Shown one piece after another: positions 22,813 through 31,498 of a stretch of DNA of 64,000 bases. This DNA is from Pseudomonadales bacterium. Its GTDB lineage: Bacteria > Pseudomonadota > Gammaproteobacteria > Pseudomonadales > Azotimanducaceae. Each line of letters begins with the position of its first letter. The first letter of the stretch is position 1. Where the stretch lies: positions 62,001 to 126,000 of the forward strand of contig JANQOA010000368.1 of NCBI GenBank assembly GCA_028279305.1, read 5' to 3'. The translations under genes were made by a program, and so were the position numbers. A model generated the notes under the pieces. That model was not told the DNA's origin. It saw only the letters and a list, made by a program, of their open reading frames with translations, and ran no database searches.

Positions 22813-24417
22813 TCAATCATGAACACGTAGACGTACGATGGCCGTTATTCCGTCAGGCTCGCGTTGCAGTTCAATCGAACCTTCATGGGCTTCCACTATG
22901 GCTCTGGCAACCGGCAATCCCAATCCGCTCCCTTCAGTTTTGTCCGCAGCTTCACCACCTCGATAGAAACGGTCGAACACCTTCGGCAAATCATGTTCGC
23001 TCAATACCGCGCCGCGGTCCCGCACCTCGAATGTCGCATGATCACCGCGCCGGGTCAGCTGAATAGATAGAACCTGCTGAACATCAGAGTAACGAATCGC
23101 ATTATCAATGAGAATGGCAAACACCTGGCGCAGGCGGCTGGGGTCCCCTTTTGTAAACACGCACTGTTCAGGCAGTTCCTGGATCATTCTAAGCTGCTTC
23201 TTTGAGAGTGCACTTCTGAAATCCGCGCAGACCTCCTTGATCAACTCCAAAAGTTCCACAGACTTGTGTTCCATCAGAAGATTTCCCTCTTCCGCACGGG
23301 CCATGAGGAGCAGATCTTTGACGAGACGGTTGGTGTGGACAGCCTGGTCGCGAACCCGGGTCAGCGCTTCACAATATTCTTCAGCAGTTTTGCCGGAACC
23401 CCGCATGACCATCTCCGCTTCACCTTGGATCAGGGTGAGCGGGGTTCGCAGCTCATGACTGATGTCCGCCAGAAATCTGCGGCGGGTGGCATCCGCGTTT
23501 CGAAGCTGGCCTAACGTATGCGATAATTCTTGCGTGCGTTCAGCCACTTGCCGCTCCAGAGAAGCTTGCGACTGGCGGGCTTCAGTCCTGCGGGCGGACA
23601 ACTCCGCCGCCATCCGGTTAAAGGCTTCCGCCAGCCGGCTGAATTCCTGATCCGGCAAATCGACCAGGCGATGCTCTAAATTACCCGACGTAAAGGCTTC
23701 CGCAGCGTCCTGCAGCTGGGCGAGTGACATCCGCAAACTTCGGGATATCACTACCGCAACGAGAGTACCCAACACCAGGGTAATCACTATGGCGGTCGGC
23801 AGAAAGCGGGCGATGAACTCACCCAGCGAAATCGCGTCGGCTTGCGTCGACTCAACAATAACCCGCTCAATCGCGATGGCCTCGTCTATCAGATTGTTAA
23901 ACCGCCCGGCGATCTCCTGGCTCTGTAATCTGGCAAGCTCGTCCTGAGCAGCCTGCGGTTCACCCGATTCCACCGCCTGACGAATTGTTGCACCGCCCTG
24001 GATTATGCGCTCAACAATCGCTTCGATTTGCGCAAGGCGTTCAAGCTTTTCCGCAAAATCAGGCTGTTCATCCAGAGCATTTTCAGCCTCAAGATTGTGT
24101 TGGGTCTGGGTCAGTGCTGCCCACAGAATTTTTTCGTTCGCCAACCGTTCATCAACATCGCCGACAAAACTCGTCGCAACAATCTGTCCGACCGCATTTA
24201 ATTTCCGGTAGGTGTGATCTGAGACCGCCTGGAAGCTGGAAAGCACTTTGTTGGCGCTCACACTGCGTTCAAGGTGGTACTGGTACCGCTCTGTACTGAT
24301 GTAGAGCGATACCGCCAGCGCACCGATGGTCAAAACCAGCACGCCGGCACCGGCAATCAGCTTAGTTCCAAAGCTGGGTAAGACTCGTCTTAAGTTCACC
24401 GCAATTGCCGAATTCAC
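22813..24417 (-). CDS. Sensor histidine kinase
   Basis: 534 residues. Helices at about 18-40 and 190-215 flank a periplasmic sensor of some 150 residues that is helical and has no named domain I recognise. Then come HAMP (about 216-268), a short coiled coil (RQSQASLERQVAERTQELS), the HisKA H-box FLADISHELRTPLTLIQGEAE, the N-box IDNAIRYS, and the G boxes VRDRGAVLSEHDL and GSGLGLPVARAIVEAHEG. It acts in the inner membrane. The cognate response regulator follows at once. The kinase follows OmpW by 51 bp, so the system may respond to envelope stress or to a hydrophobic substrate. Confidence 0.95.
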   Translation of the reverse strand: MNSAIAVNLRRVLPSFGTKLIAGAGVLVLTIGALAVSLYISTERYQYHLERSVSANKVLSSFQAVSDHTYRKLNAVGQIVATSFVGDVDERLANEKILWAALTQTQHNLEAENALDEQPDFAEKLERLAQIEAIVERIIQGGATIRQAVESGEPQAAQDELARLQSQEIAGRFNNLIDEAIAIERVIVESTQADAISLGEFIARFLPTAIVITLVLGTLVAVVISRSLRMSLAQLQDAAEAFTSGNLEHRLVDLPDQEFSRLAEAFNRMAAELSARRTEARQSQASLERQVAERTQELSHTLGQLRNADATRRRFLADISHELRTPLTLIQGEAEMVMRGSGKTAEEYCEALTRVRDQAVHTNRLVKDLLLMARAEEGNLLMEHKSVELLELIKEVCADFRSALSKKQLRMIQELPEQCVFTKGDPSRLRQVFAILIDNAIRYSDVQQVLSIQLTRRGDHATFEVRDRGAVLSEHDLPKVFDRFYRGGEAADKTEGSGLGLPVARAIVEAHEGSIELQREPDGITAIVRLRVHD

Positions 24418-24468
24418 TTATCCACTTATGCTGAATGGCGCAGTTTAAGCCCGGTTAGCGAACCAGAA

Positions 24469-25143
24469 TTAGAAGCGCCAACCCAACGTCAACTGATACA
24501 CAAGCGGGTCAATCTCAACATCCGCCGTCAGGCGGTTAGCGGGGAATCTGAAATCCGCGTCAGTATCAATGTCGATCCACCAGATACTGGCATTAACAAA
24601 CGCTTTGTCATTTAACATGTAGTCGACACCCACCTGTGCGCTCCACCCCCATGACGCGTCCAGCTCCAGGGAGCCGTCGCCCAGCACGCTTTCCAGCTCA
24701 CTGTCGACCCGCTCATCAAAAAACAACGTGTAGTTGAGACCAGCGCCCACATAAGGCTGGAAGCGGCTTGCATTGTCGTTAGGGTAGTACAGCAATGACA
24801 CGGTGGGCGGGAGGTGTTTCGTCTCTCCAGCGTCTATCTCCCCGAGCCCCAGAACGCCCGTAGATGCGGAAATATCGTGCTTAAACGGTGTCGAAGCCAA
24901 AACCTCCACGGCGATGTGGTCTGTCAACATATACGCGAATGTTAACCCAAGTTGCGTATTGTCATCGACATCTGCCGCGGAAGCACCGATGGCCGTCCCG
25001 TCCAGAATCAGCGCGGAACTGGAGGTATCCGGATCAACGTTGGCGATCCCCGCGCGTACCAGGAAAGAACCCTGCTCATGCGCCTGCAGATTCGCGGTGA
25101 ACAGGGAAGCTGAAATAAAAACAATAACTACGTATCTGAACAT
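24469..25143 (-). CDS. OmpW family outer membrane protein
   Basis: 224 residues with a signal peptide (about residues 1-21, MFRYVVIVFISASLFTANLQA). The mature part begins HEQGSFLVRAGIANVDPDTSS, and the last residues YQLTLGWRF end in the C-terminal phenylalanine of beta-barrels. The eight-strand OmpW signature PTVSLLYYPN followed by FQPYVGAGLNYTLFF is clear. OmpW barrels pass small hydrophobic molecules through the outer membrane. Gene order places it just before the two-component pair, so it may be the regulated output or share an operon with it. Confidence 0.93.
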   Translation of the reverse strand: MFRYVVIVFISASLFTANLQAHEQGSFLVRAGIANVDPDTSSSALILDGTAIGASAADVDDNTQLGLTFAYMLTDHIAVEVLASTPFKHDISASTGVLGLGEIDAGETKHLPPTVSLLYYPNDNASRFQPYVGAGLNYTLFFDERVDSELESVLGDGSLELDASWGWSAQVGVDYMLNDKAFVNASIWWIDIDTDADFRFPANRLTADVEIDPLVYQLTLGWRF

Positions 25144-25210
25144 TAATTTACCTATCTTCGATTTACCTATCTAAAAATTCTGTTGCGCTAACTTGTTGCA
25201 GAGAGAACCG

Positions 25211-25939
25211 CTAAATCCGGTATTTAAGGTGCAGCCTGAAGGTGTGGTCTGACGCGGCATCAGACAGGCCGGCGTGATAGCTGGCCTCCGCCCTCACTTC
25301 GCCCAGCGCAAATTTCACGATGGGGCCAAGCGTGTGCTCCTGCTCATCAAAACTTCCGACATCCGAAGTTGTGTTCAAGTCGTTGAACATCTCCACACCG
25401 ACCCGCACTCCGTTGTCCAGCTTGTAACTGGCCTGCCAACGCGTCTCCAACAACAGGCCGGATTCAGCGCCGGAGTCGAATTGTTTTCCCGTGAGCACGT
25501 TCGAGCGAAGCTGCCACTGAGGCGTAACATCAACTTTGCCGGTCCATGCAATCCGCACCCGGGAAGGCTGGTCGTCTCCTTCCGCAAGCTGCAGCTCGAA
25601 ACGCAGGGCGCTGTCAAATCCGGCAGTTTCGTCTTCATGAAACTGCTGTTGAAGTTCGAGCCGGGCGTAACGAAATTCGAGTCGGCTGCCGCTGTCGCTC
25701 TGCTGAGCAATCAGGCGCCACCGGGTCTGATCACTTAATGCGTGCTGGTAGTGCAGCCTGTGGGCAAAAGTATCCGGATCGCCGGAATCGCCGGGTTCGA
25801 AACTTGAGCGATACTCCCATGACCGCTCACCCTCACTGACGTCAGGGCTGAACACGCTGCTGGTATTCGCCCGCGTATGCTGCGGTATCAGGACCAGGCC
25901 AAGCACACCCATCACAACGGCTTGAAAAAATCGAGTCAT
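25211..25939 (-). CDS. DUF2490-like outer membrane protein
   Basis: 242 residues with a signal peptide (1-24) and alternating polar/hydrophobic strands rich in aromatic residues, e.g. RWRLIAQQSDSGSRLEFRYA, ending FRLHLKYRI. This is typical of a small beta-barrel. It resembles the poorly known DUF2490-type outer membrane proteins, but I cannot confirm the family by eye. Located between OmpW and another exported protein, on the same strand as the two-component operon. Its function is unknown; a channel or an adsorption role is conceivable. Confidence 0.7.
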   Translation of the reverse strand: MTRFFQAVVMGVLGLVLIPQHTRANTSSVFSPDVSEGERSWEYRSSFEPGDSGDPDTFAHRLHYQHALSDQTRWRLIAQQSDSGSRLEFRYARLELQQQFHEDETAGFDSALRFELQLAEGDDQPSRVRIAWTGKVDVTPQWQLRSNVLTGKQFDSGAESGLLLETRWQASYKLDNGVRVGVEMFNDLNTTSDVGSFDEQEHTLGPIVKFALGEVRAEASYHAGLSDAASDHTFRLHLKYRI

Positions 25940-25964
25940 GGCCGTTCCTTAAGTTGAAGGAGAC

Positions 25965-25986
25965 AGCGCTACCTTGCGGTAGCGCT
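25965..25986. terminator. 9-bp hairpin in an intergenic gap
   Basis: AGCGCTACC (25965-25973), loop TTGC, GGTAGCGCT (25978-25986): a perfect stem between the exported SnoaL-like gene and the outer-membrane gene on the minus strand. There is no T-run in the transcribed direction, so it may be an attenuator, an mRNA end or a processing site rather than a full terminator. Confidence 0.5.
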
Positions 25987-26015
25987 CTTTCGGATCAGAG
26001 AGTTCCCGGGAGCTG

Positions 26016-26522
26016 TTAGTTGACAGCGTAGGGTATGGATGAATGGTGCAGGTTGATCTTCAGATCACCGTTTTCGTCTTTAACGTAACCAAAACTGTAT
26101 TCAACCTTGGTCTCGTTACCCTGCTTGTCGGTGAAATAGTAGTTGCCCATCGCTAACGCTGAATCACCGTCGGTGATGATGCCTTCATTTTCCCACCGCA
26201 CGCTGACGTAGGGTGCAAGCGCAAAGCCGTTATCTTCCGCCATGTCCTGACCGATAAAGTAGGACAGCGCTTCCTTTTTTGTTCCTCTGAACTGATCCGC
26301 CGAAGCCAGGGTGGGTTTGAAGAGCACCATGCCCGTATCAAAGCCATAGAACTGGTCAATGTGTTCAATGGCAGCTTCTCTGGGATCTTTGGCCTTGCCG
26401 ATGCTGACAATGCCGTTACCCCATGCAATCTGTGCAGCCTCAACCTCTTTGGAATTGATGTTTGCGTAGGCCGCCGACAACGGCATCGCGGTGAGCGACA
26501 GAAGAACTGCGAGTTTTTTCAT
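26016..26522 (-). CDS. Exported SnoaL-like (NTF2-fold) protein
   Basis: 168 residues from ATG 26522 with a signal peptide (MKKLAVLLSLTAMPLSAAYA). The mature domain has AAIEHIDQFYGFDTGMVLFK, SADQFRGTKKEALSYFIG and DGDSALAMGNYYFTD. This pattern belongs to NTF2-fold proteins often mis-named phosphoribosyl-AMP cyclohydrolase in databases. An upstream ATG at 26540 would put six residues before the signal peptide. It is the first gene of the minus-strand envelope group and probably acts in the periplasm by binding or isomerising a small molecule. Confidence 0.8.
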   Translation of the reverse strand: MKKLAVLLSLTAMPLSAAYANINSKEVEAAQIAWGNGIVSIGKAKDPREAAIEHIDQFYGFDTGMVLFKPTLASADQFRGTKKEALSYFIGQDMAEDNGFALAPYVSVRWENEGIITDGDSALAMGNYYFTDKQGNETKVEYSFGYVKDENGDLKINLHHSSIPYAVN

Positions 26523-26771
26523 TAAGTAGCCTCTTTTCAAGTTGATAGCGCATTTCTCTCCCCCTCAAACGTCTACGGAGAAGAGCATAGTTCTAGCTCG
26601 ATTGAGATCCGTTGCTCTCACATCGAATGCGCGCCATCTTAGAGATGCGGCCGGCCGGTGAACTTAAGAAAACATGAACACAACTTAAAATTTGTATTAA
26701 GTCGTAGCGCTGACAGGCCCTGGTGGGGTTACCATTGATGCTTTAAGCAACAAAATCTTGGGAGGATGGCC

Positions 26772-27833
26772 GTGACTGACAGGGACAAGCTGGAACTGCG
26801 AATCCGCAACGCCTGGCTGGGCCGAATCTCCGGATGTCAACTGGGGAAGCCGGTTGAACGGTTTTCCATGCGCGAAGGCTATGATGCCTTGCACGGCTAT
26901 CTGCAGCGGAAAGGCAATCTGCCCCTGCGGGACTACATCGATTTTGAAGAAGGTCTGGACCTGGATCGGCGGTGTTGCAAAGGTAACCTGGTGCGCAGCG
27001 AGCCGGATGATGACATTAACTACAGCACGCTTGCATTGCTGATGCTTGAGCAACACGGCGCCGCCCTGACCACCAGCGACGTGGCCAGAACCTGGATGAG
27101 ACTGCTGCCTGTTGCGCAAACCTATACCGCTGAACGTGCGGCTTACAAAATATTGTTACAGAAAGGCAAGGAGTGGTATCCGGAAACCGGTGACGCGGGT
27201 TTTGATCTGGCAGAATGCTCCGACAATCCTTACAACAACTGGATTGGCGCCCAGATCAGGGCTGATGTTTATGGCTGGGTATGTCCGGGCAATCCGGAAC
27301 TCGCCGCAAAACTGGCGGCAACGGATGCAGCGTTGTCGCATCGAGGTGACGGCGTTTATGGCGCGGTGTTTGTTGCGGCGCTGGGTGCGGCGCTGGCCAA
27401 CATGGCCCCGCAGCAGGCATTTGATGCGGCTCTAGCCACTATCCCTGCAGAGTCCGCAGCGGCAGAAGCCGCTCGGCTAGGCAAAAACCTCACCGGCACT
27501 GATGAAGGTGATGCGGAGATCAGAAAACGCTACGAGGGCATGTCGCCGGTTCATACCCTGAATAACCTCGCAATTGTTGTCTGGGCCCTCTACTCAAACT
27601 TGAACGACTTCAGCGCCGCTATTGGCGATGCCGTTGCGGCCGGCTGGGATACGGATTGCAATGGCGCAACAGTCGGAGGTCTCTGGGGGCTGCAGGGTAA
27701 AGACATTCCAAACCATTGGATTGAACCCTGGCAAGGCAGGGTGGGTCTTTCACTTGCCGGTTATGATGAAATGAAGGTAGATGAACTCATTGAACGGACA
27801 GTAAAGGTCGCCGGGGACCTGGCGGGGCACTAA
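26772..27833 (+). CDS. ADP-ribosylglycohydrolase family protein
   Basis: 353 residues from GTG 26772, six bases after GGGAGG; the ATG at 26766 would leave no spacing. The DraG/ARH fold is indicated by GRISGCQLGKPVE near the start, the metal-binding SEPDDDINYSTLALLMLEQHG, a later GWDTDCNGATVGGLWGLQGK (second metal motif) and an all-helical layout. It would remove ADP-ribose from proteins or small molecules using Mg2+. It lies alone between the envelope genes and a TetR gene, with a 230-bp upstream region divergent from the exported SnoaL-like protein. The partner ADP-ribosyltransferase is not in the window. Confidence 0.88.
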   Translation: MTDRDKLELRIRNAWLGRISGCQLGKPVERFSMREGYDALHGYLQRKGNLPLRDYIDFEEGLDLDRRCCKGNLVRSEPDDDINYSTLALLMLEQHGAALTTSDVARTWMRLLPVAQTYTAERAAYKILLQKGKEWYPETGDAGFDLAECSDNPYNNWIGAQIRADVYGWVCPGNPELAAKLAATDAALSHRGDGVYGAVFVAALGAALANMAPQQAFDAALATIPAESAAAEAARLGKNLTGTDEGDAEIRKRYEGMSPVHTLNNLAIVVWALYSNLNDFSAAIGDAVAAGWDTDCNGATVGGLWGLQGKDIPNHWIEPWQGRVGLSLAGYDEMKVDELIERTVKVAGDLAGH

Positions 27834-27901
27834 CCACAAGAAGTTGGTGGCAGACCTCTTGTATAATTGCCAATGATGAGTTTCTCAAGAAATAGAGCTG
27901 C

Positions 27902-28489
27902 ATGAGCGACCCTGTTCGCACAAGATTGTCACCGCAAGCGCGCCGCAATCAGCTGCTGGATTGCGCACGGGACATTATCCTGAATCAGGGGTTGTCTACC
28001 CTGACCATGGAAATTCTCGCCCAGGAAGCCGGAGTCAGCAATCCGCTTATCTACAAGTACTTCGACACCCGGTTGCAAGTCCTGCAGGAACTCCTCATTA
28101 GAGAATATGGCACATTTAAAGACTCGGTTATGGCAAACCTCTCGGAGGTAAGCGACTACCGGGAGGCGGTAAGAGCCTACGTGGACATAAATTTCCATCA
28201 ATTTGCCGGCGGTGATGTGTTAAGCATCTTGTTTAATCAAGCCGATGTCCGCAAGGCGCTGGCAGAGAAGGAGCGGCCGCGGCATGCGCCCTTCTTAATC
28301 AAAGAGCTGGCAAAAGAATACAATATTCCCAAACGATCAGCGGAGAAGATTGTTGTACTAGCGTCGGGGGCTTCTCTTGCCGCCGCTGAACATTACGGTC
28401 GATACGGCGGCGACCGTGAAGTACAGATCGAGCAGACGGTGGACTTCATATTCGGCGGCATTAACGGAATTTTGAATATCCCAGATTAA
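27902..28489 (+). CDS. TetR family transcriptional regulator
   Basis: 195 residues with the TetR HTH (LTMEILAQEAGVSNPLIYKYFDTR) following a helix QARRNQLLDCARDIILNQG. The C-terminal helices are typical of the family but show no subtype. It is convergent with the amidohydrolase gene, with 13 bp between the stops, and follows the ADP-ribosylglycohydrolase by 68 bp. The nearest symmetrical operator-like sequence is at 29707-29729, which makes the amidohydrolase and thioesterase units likely targets. Confidence 0.92.
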   Translation: MSDPVRTRLSPQARRNQLLDCARDIILNQGLSTLTMEILAQEAGVSNPLIYKYFDTRLQVLQELLIREYGTFKDSVMANLSEVSDYREAVRAYVDINFHQFAGGDVLSILFNQADVRKALAEKERPRHAPFLIKELAKEYNIPKRSAEKIVVLASGASLAAAEHYGRYGGDREVQIEQTVDFIFGGINGILNIPD

Positions 28490-28502
28490 ATCCAGCTGCT
28501 GC

Positions 28503-29681
28503 TTATACGCCAGCACCCAACCCCAGATAGTCTTCGTAGTTTTTACTGTAAAACCGGTCCAACTCTTCTGCTGTTGCGCCCACAGCGTCCAGGCTACGCT
28601 CATAGTCGCCGAACGGGTCCTTGCCGCCCTCCGGGTGCGGATAGTCCGTGTTGAACATCAGAATATCCTGGCCCACATTTCTTAATATCCAGCCGGTGTC
28701 TTCCGTATGCAGGGGTGCCACGCGGATCTGGCGTTGGAAATATTCTGAGGGTTTAAGCGTGAGTTGCTTTAAGCCCTGGTCAAACTTGCCTAACAGCGAA
28801 ACACCCATATCCAGGTTCATCAAAGATGCGGGTACCCAGTTAGCCCCCAGTTCAATAATCCCTACTTTAAGATTGGGAAACCGCTCCAGCACGCCATCGT
28901 AAATCATGCAGGTAATCCATCGTTCAATAGAGTGATGAACAACGGGTAGATCTTTGGGTTTGGTCGTTTCAATATTGCCCAGATTACCCGCAAGCACACG
29001 CTCAACACCGGTATTCATGTAAACGGACGGCATGTTTTGCCCGCTGCCGATATGCAACGTCACCGGCACCCCGGCTTCTTCCATTCTGGCCCACAGAGGA
29101 TCGTACGCAATGTGCGAAGGCGCCCGGCCTTCCTGTGCATCCGATGGAATCCAGATCGCGTTAACACCAAGCTCTAACGCCAGGTCCAACGATTTTTCCG
29201 CGCGTTCAGGATCGCGAAGGGACAGAAAGCCTACGGACTTCAATCCGGGATCGTCCGAACAAAAGTCAGCCATCCCACGGTTGAGCGCATCACAGCCGCC
29301 ATACACCACTTCCATGTCCTTGGAGCGGGAAAAGCGCGCCGCACCGACAGAGGGAAAGATCAGTTGCGAGCTGATACCCATAATCTTCAGGGCATCACTA
29401 CGCTCGACTTTTTCAACCGCTCCGTATGCACTCCACATATTGCGTTTGCCCGGATGCGCAAAAATATCAGACTTCATCGCTTCAGTGAGTTCAGGATCAT
29501 CACCCGCCAGACGCTTGGCCGCAGCCTCCATGAGCGGATCCAGCTCCGGCATATCCAGGTTGAATACACCCTGCTCCAGGTTTTCCCGCACGTATTCAGA
29601 GGCGTAACTTTCGAGCCAACCCCGCCCTTCTATGATATGGCTGTCTGCATCATGAATGATGCGCCCTTCTCTGTGTGACAT
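28503..29681 (-). CDS. Amidohydrolase family metal-dependent hydrolase
   Basis: 392 residues of the amidohydrolase_2 (ACMSD/decarboxylase-like) TIM-barrel type. The start REGRIIHDADSHIIEGRGW gives the DxDxH-type metal motif, the second metal site is near VTLHIGSGQN, and FNTDYPHPEGGKDPFGDYER is the conserved final Asp segment. Members decarboxylate or hydrolyse aromatic acids or lactones. It is divergent from the thioesterase/aminotransferase/acylase operon across a 9-bp inverted repeat. A second protein of the same family is at 55009-56190 (similar DFPHPT ending), so the locus contains paralogues. Confidence 0.92.
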   Translation of the reverse strand: MSHREGRIIHDADSHIIEGRGWLESYASEYVRENLEQGVFNLDMPELDPLMEAAAKRLAGDDPELTEAMKSDIFAHPGKRNMWSAYGAVEKVERSDALKIMGISSQLIFPSVGAARFSRSKDMEVVYGGCDALNRGMADFCSDDPGLKSVGFLSLRDPERAEKSLDLALELGVNAIWIPSDAQEGRAPSHIAYDPLWARMEEAGVPVTLHIGSGQNMPSVYMNTGVERVLAGNLGNIETTKPKDLPVVHHSIERWITCMIYDGVLERFPNLKVGIIELGANWVPASLMNLDMGVSLLGKFDQGLKQLTLKPSEYFQRQIRVAPLHTEDTGWILRNVGQDILMFNTDYPHPEGGKDPFGDYERSLDAVGATAEELDRFYSKNYEDYLGLGAGV

Positions 29682-29706
29682 CTGATTTTCCCTGTTAAAG
29701 AAACCC

Positions 29707-29729
29707 TTATTATATATTTCATATAATAA
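29707..29729. promoter_or_regulatory. 9-bp inverted repeat in divergent promoter
   Basis: TTATTATAT (29707-29715) and ATATAATAA (29721-29729) are exact reverse complements with a 5-bp spacer (ATTTC). The site is between the amidohydrolase (start 29681) and thioesterase (start 29794). It fits a TetR operator, most simply for the regulator at 27902. Confidence 0.6.
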
Positions 29730-29793
29730 TGGTCAAGACAGGCTGTCCGGTTCCGCGTATGCACACAAGTCCACTTGACCTAACATAGGCGGC

Positions 29794-30201
29794 ATGAGCA
29801 TTAGCATCCCCGAGGGTTTTCTCCCGGAAACCGGCACGGACCCCGCTGAAGACCTGTGTGGACCGTTTTACTTGAACCGTGAGCCTGATCAAATCACCGC
29901 AGGACTTTTGGTTGAACATAAACACTGCAACGGCATGCAAACGGTGCATGGCGGCATTTTGATGACCTTTGCCGATTTTGCCTTGTGCGCCCAGGCCCGT
30001 TATCTGACCCGGGACCGGCATATCATCACGGTCAGCCTCAGCGCGGAATTTGTAGACACCGCCCCGCACGGCAGTTGGCTGACCTCCAAGGGTCAAGTAG
30101 TGAAGCGGACCAACAGTCTGGTGTTTGTACAAGGCGTGATCCAGGACGAAGACCGGCCCGTGGTGATGTACAACGGCATCGGCAAACGAATCAAATCCTG
30201 A
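29794..30201 (+). CDS. PaaI-type hot-dog thioesterase
   Basis: 135 residues with the hot-dog fold. The central motif LLVEHKHCNGMQTVHGGILMTFADFALCAQA contains HGG followed by the helix Asp, as in PaaI/4-hydroxybenzoyl-CoA thioesterases. It hydrolyses acyl-CoA or aryl-CoA, freeing CoA. It starts the plus-strand operon that continues with the class III aminotransferase (19 bp away) and the acylase. A thioesterase with an aminotransferase may help recycle CoA during breakdown of amino-acyl or N-acyl compounds. Confidence 0.9.
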   Translation: MSISIPEGFLPETGTDPAEDLCGPFYLNREPDQITAGLLVEHKHCNGMQTVHGGILMTFADFALCAQARYLTRDRHIITVSLSAEFVDTAPHGSWLTSKGQVVKRTNSLVFVQGVIQDEDRPVVMYNGIGKRIKS

Positions 30202-30220
30202 ACTGTCATAAGTGCCACAG

Positions 30221-31498
30221 ATGAACCAAAGCGAACAACTACGCCAACGCGCCCTGCAGGTGATGCCGAACGGCAATACCCGTGGCGCGGTCTGGTACAA
30301 CCCGTATCCCATGTACGTAGCTCACGGCAACGGCGCTCATATCACGGATGTGGACGGTAACCGCTTCCTGGACCTGACCAACAATCTGGGGGTGCTGATT
30401 CACGGGCATGCCCATCCCGCGATTGTGGAGGCGGTGCAAAAACAGGCGGGGCTGGGCAGTTGTTTCGCTTTGCCTACGGAACACGAGATTGCCCTGGCCG
30501 AGTTGATGTGCGGGCGGATTGAAGCCTGCGAGCGTATCCGTTTTATCAATACCGGCTCCGAGGCGGTTGGCCTGGCCATCAAAATAGCCCGGGCATTCAC
30601 CGGCAAAAGCCGCATCATAAAGCTGGAAGGGGTTTACCACGGCAGTTACGACTACGCGGAGATCAGCAACTATTCAACACCGGAAAACTGGGGCAATTCC
30701 CCAACTGCGGTCGAAACCATACCCGCAACCCCGGCCGGTGTATTGGACAGCGTTGTTGTCACTGCCGCTAACGATATACCCATGTTGCAAAAGCGGCTGC
30801 AGCAGGAATCCGACATTGCTGCGGTCATTGTGGATCCAGTGCCGCCTCGATGCGGCATGCAGCCGCTCCACACCGACTACATCGAAGCCTTGCGTAAACT
30901 CACCCGTGAACACAATGCCTTATTGATCTACGACGAGGTTATTGCCCTGCGGTTCGGCTTCCACGGCGCTCAGGGCCGATTTGGCGGAGACCCGGACTTG
31001 ACCGCGTTCGGCAAAATCATCGGCGGTGGTTACCCGGTAGGCGCGGTGGCAGGACGTGCAGACATCATGGAAGCCACCCGCACCAAGGTTGGCAGTTCCG
31101 GTACATTTACCGCAAACCCAATCACCATGGTTGCCGGTCTGGCCGGCATGCAGGCATTAGACCAGCCGGCCTATGATGCGCTGGAGAATCTGGGGCACCG
31201 CATGCGTGAACAATGTACCGCGGTTATCGATGCACAGCAGGCACCCATGCAGGTCAGCGGCGTTGGCGCCATGTTCAGCATTTACTTTCACCAGCGCCAA
31301 GCCCGCGACTATCGAAGCTACTATAAAACTCCCGCAGAGAATGCTGCTACTGAGCGGTTCCACCAGTGCATGCTCAAACACGGCGTGTTAATTGCGCCAA
31401 CCGCCACCTGTTTCCTGTCTACCGTGATGAGCGCGGATGACGAAGCCCACTTTGCAGACGCCTTTGCAGCCGCTGTTCAGGATTTTGTCCATTCATGA
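30221..31498 (+). CDS. Class III pyridoxal-phosphate aminotransferase (GSA-aminomutase-like)
   Basis: 425 residues from ATG 30221; a GTG nine bases earlier would add three residues. The fold motifs are GAHITDVDGNRFLDL, the cofactor-contact INTGSEAV, LLIYDEVIALRFG with the Asp that contacts the PLP nitrogen, and FGKIIGGGYPVGAVAG, whose Lys is the Schiff-base residue. It resembles glutamate-1-semialdehyde aminomutases but sits away from heme genes, so it is more likely an omega-amino or amine transaminase. The stop overlaps the next start by four bases (31495-31498). Confidence 0.92.
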   Translation: MNQSEQLRQRALQVMPNGNTRGAVWYNPYPMYVAHGNGAHITDVDGNRFLDLTNNLGVLIHGHAHPAIVEAVQKQAGLGSCFALPTEHEIALAELMCGRIEACERIRFINTGSEAVGLAIKIARAFTGKSRIIKLEGVYHGSYDYAEISNYSTPENWGNSPTAVETIPATPAGVLDSVVVTAANDIPMLQKRLQQESDIAAVIVDPVPPRCGMQPLHTDYIEALRKLTREHNALLIYDEVIALRFGFHGAQGRFGGDPDLTAFGKIIGGGYPVGAVAGRADIMEATRTKVGSSGTFTANPITMVAGLAGMQALDQPAYDALENLGHRMREQCTAVIDAQQAPMQVSGVGAMFSIYFHQRQARDYRSYYKTPAENAATERFHQCMLKHGVLIAPTATCFLSTVMSADDEAHFADAFAAAVQDFVHS

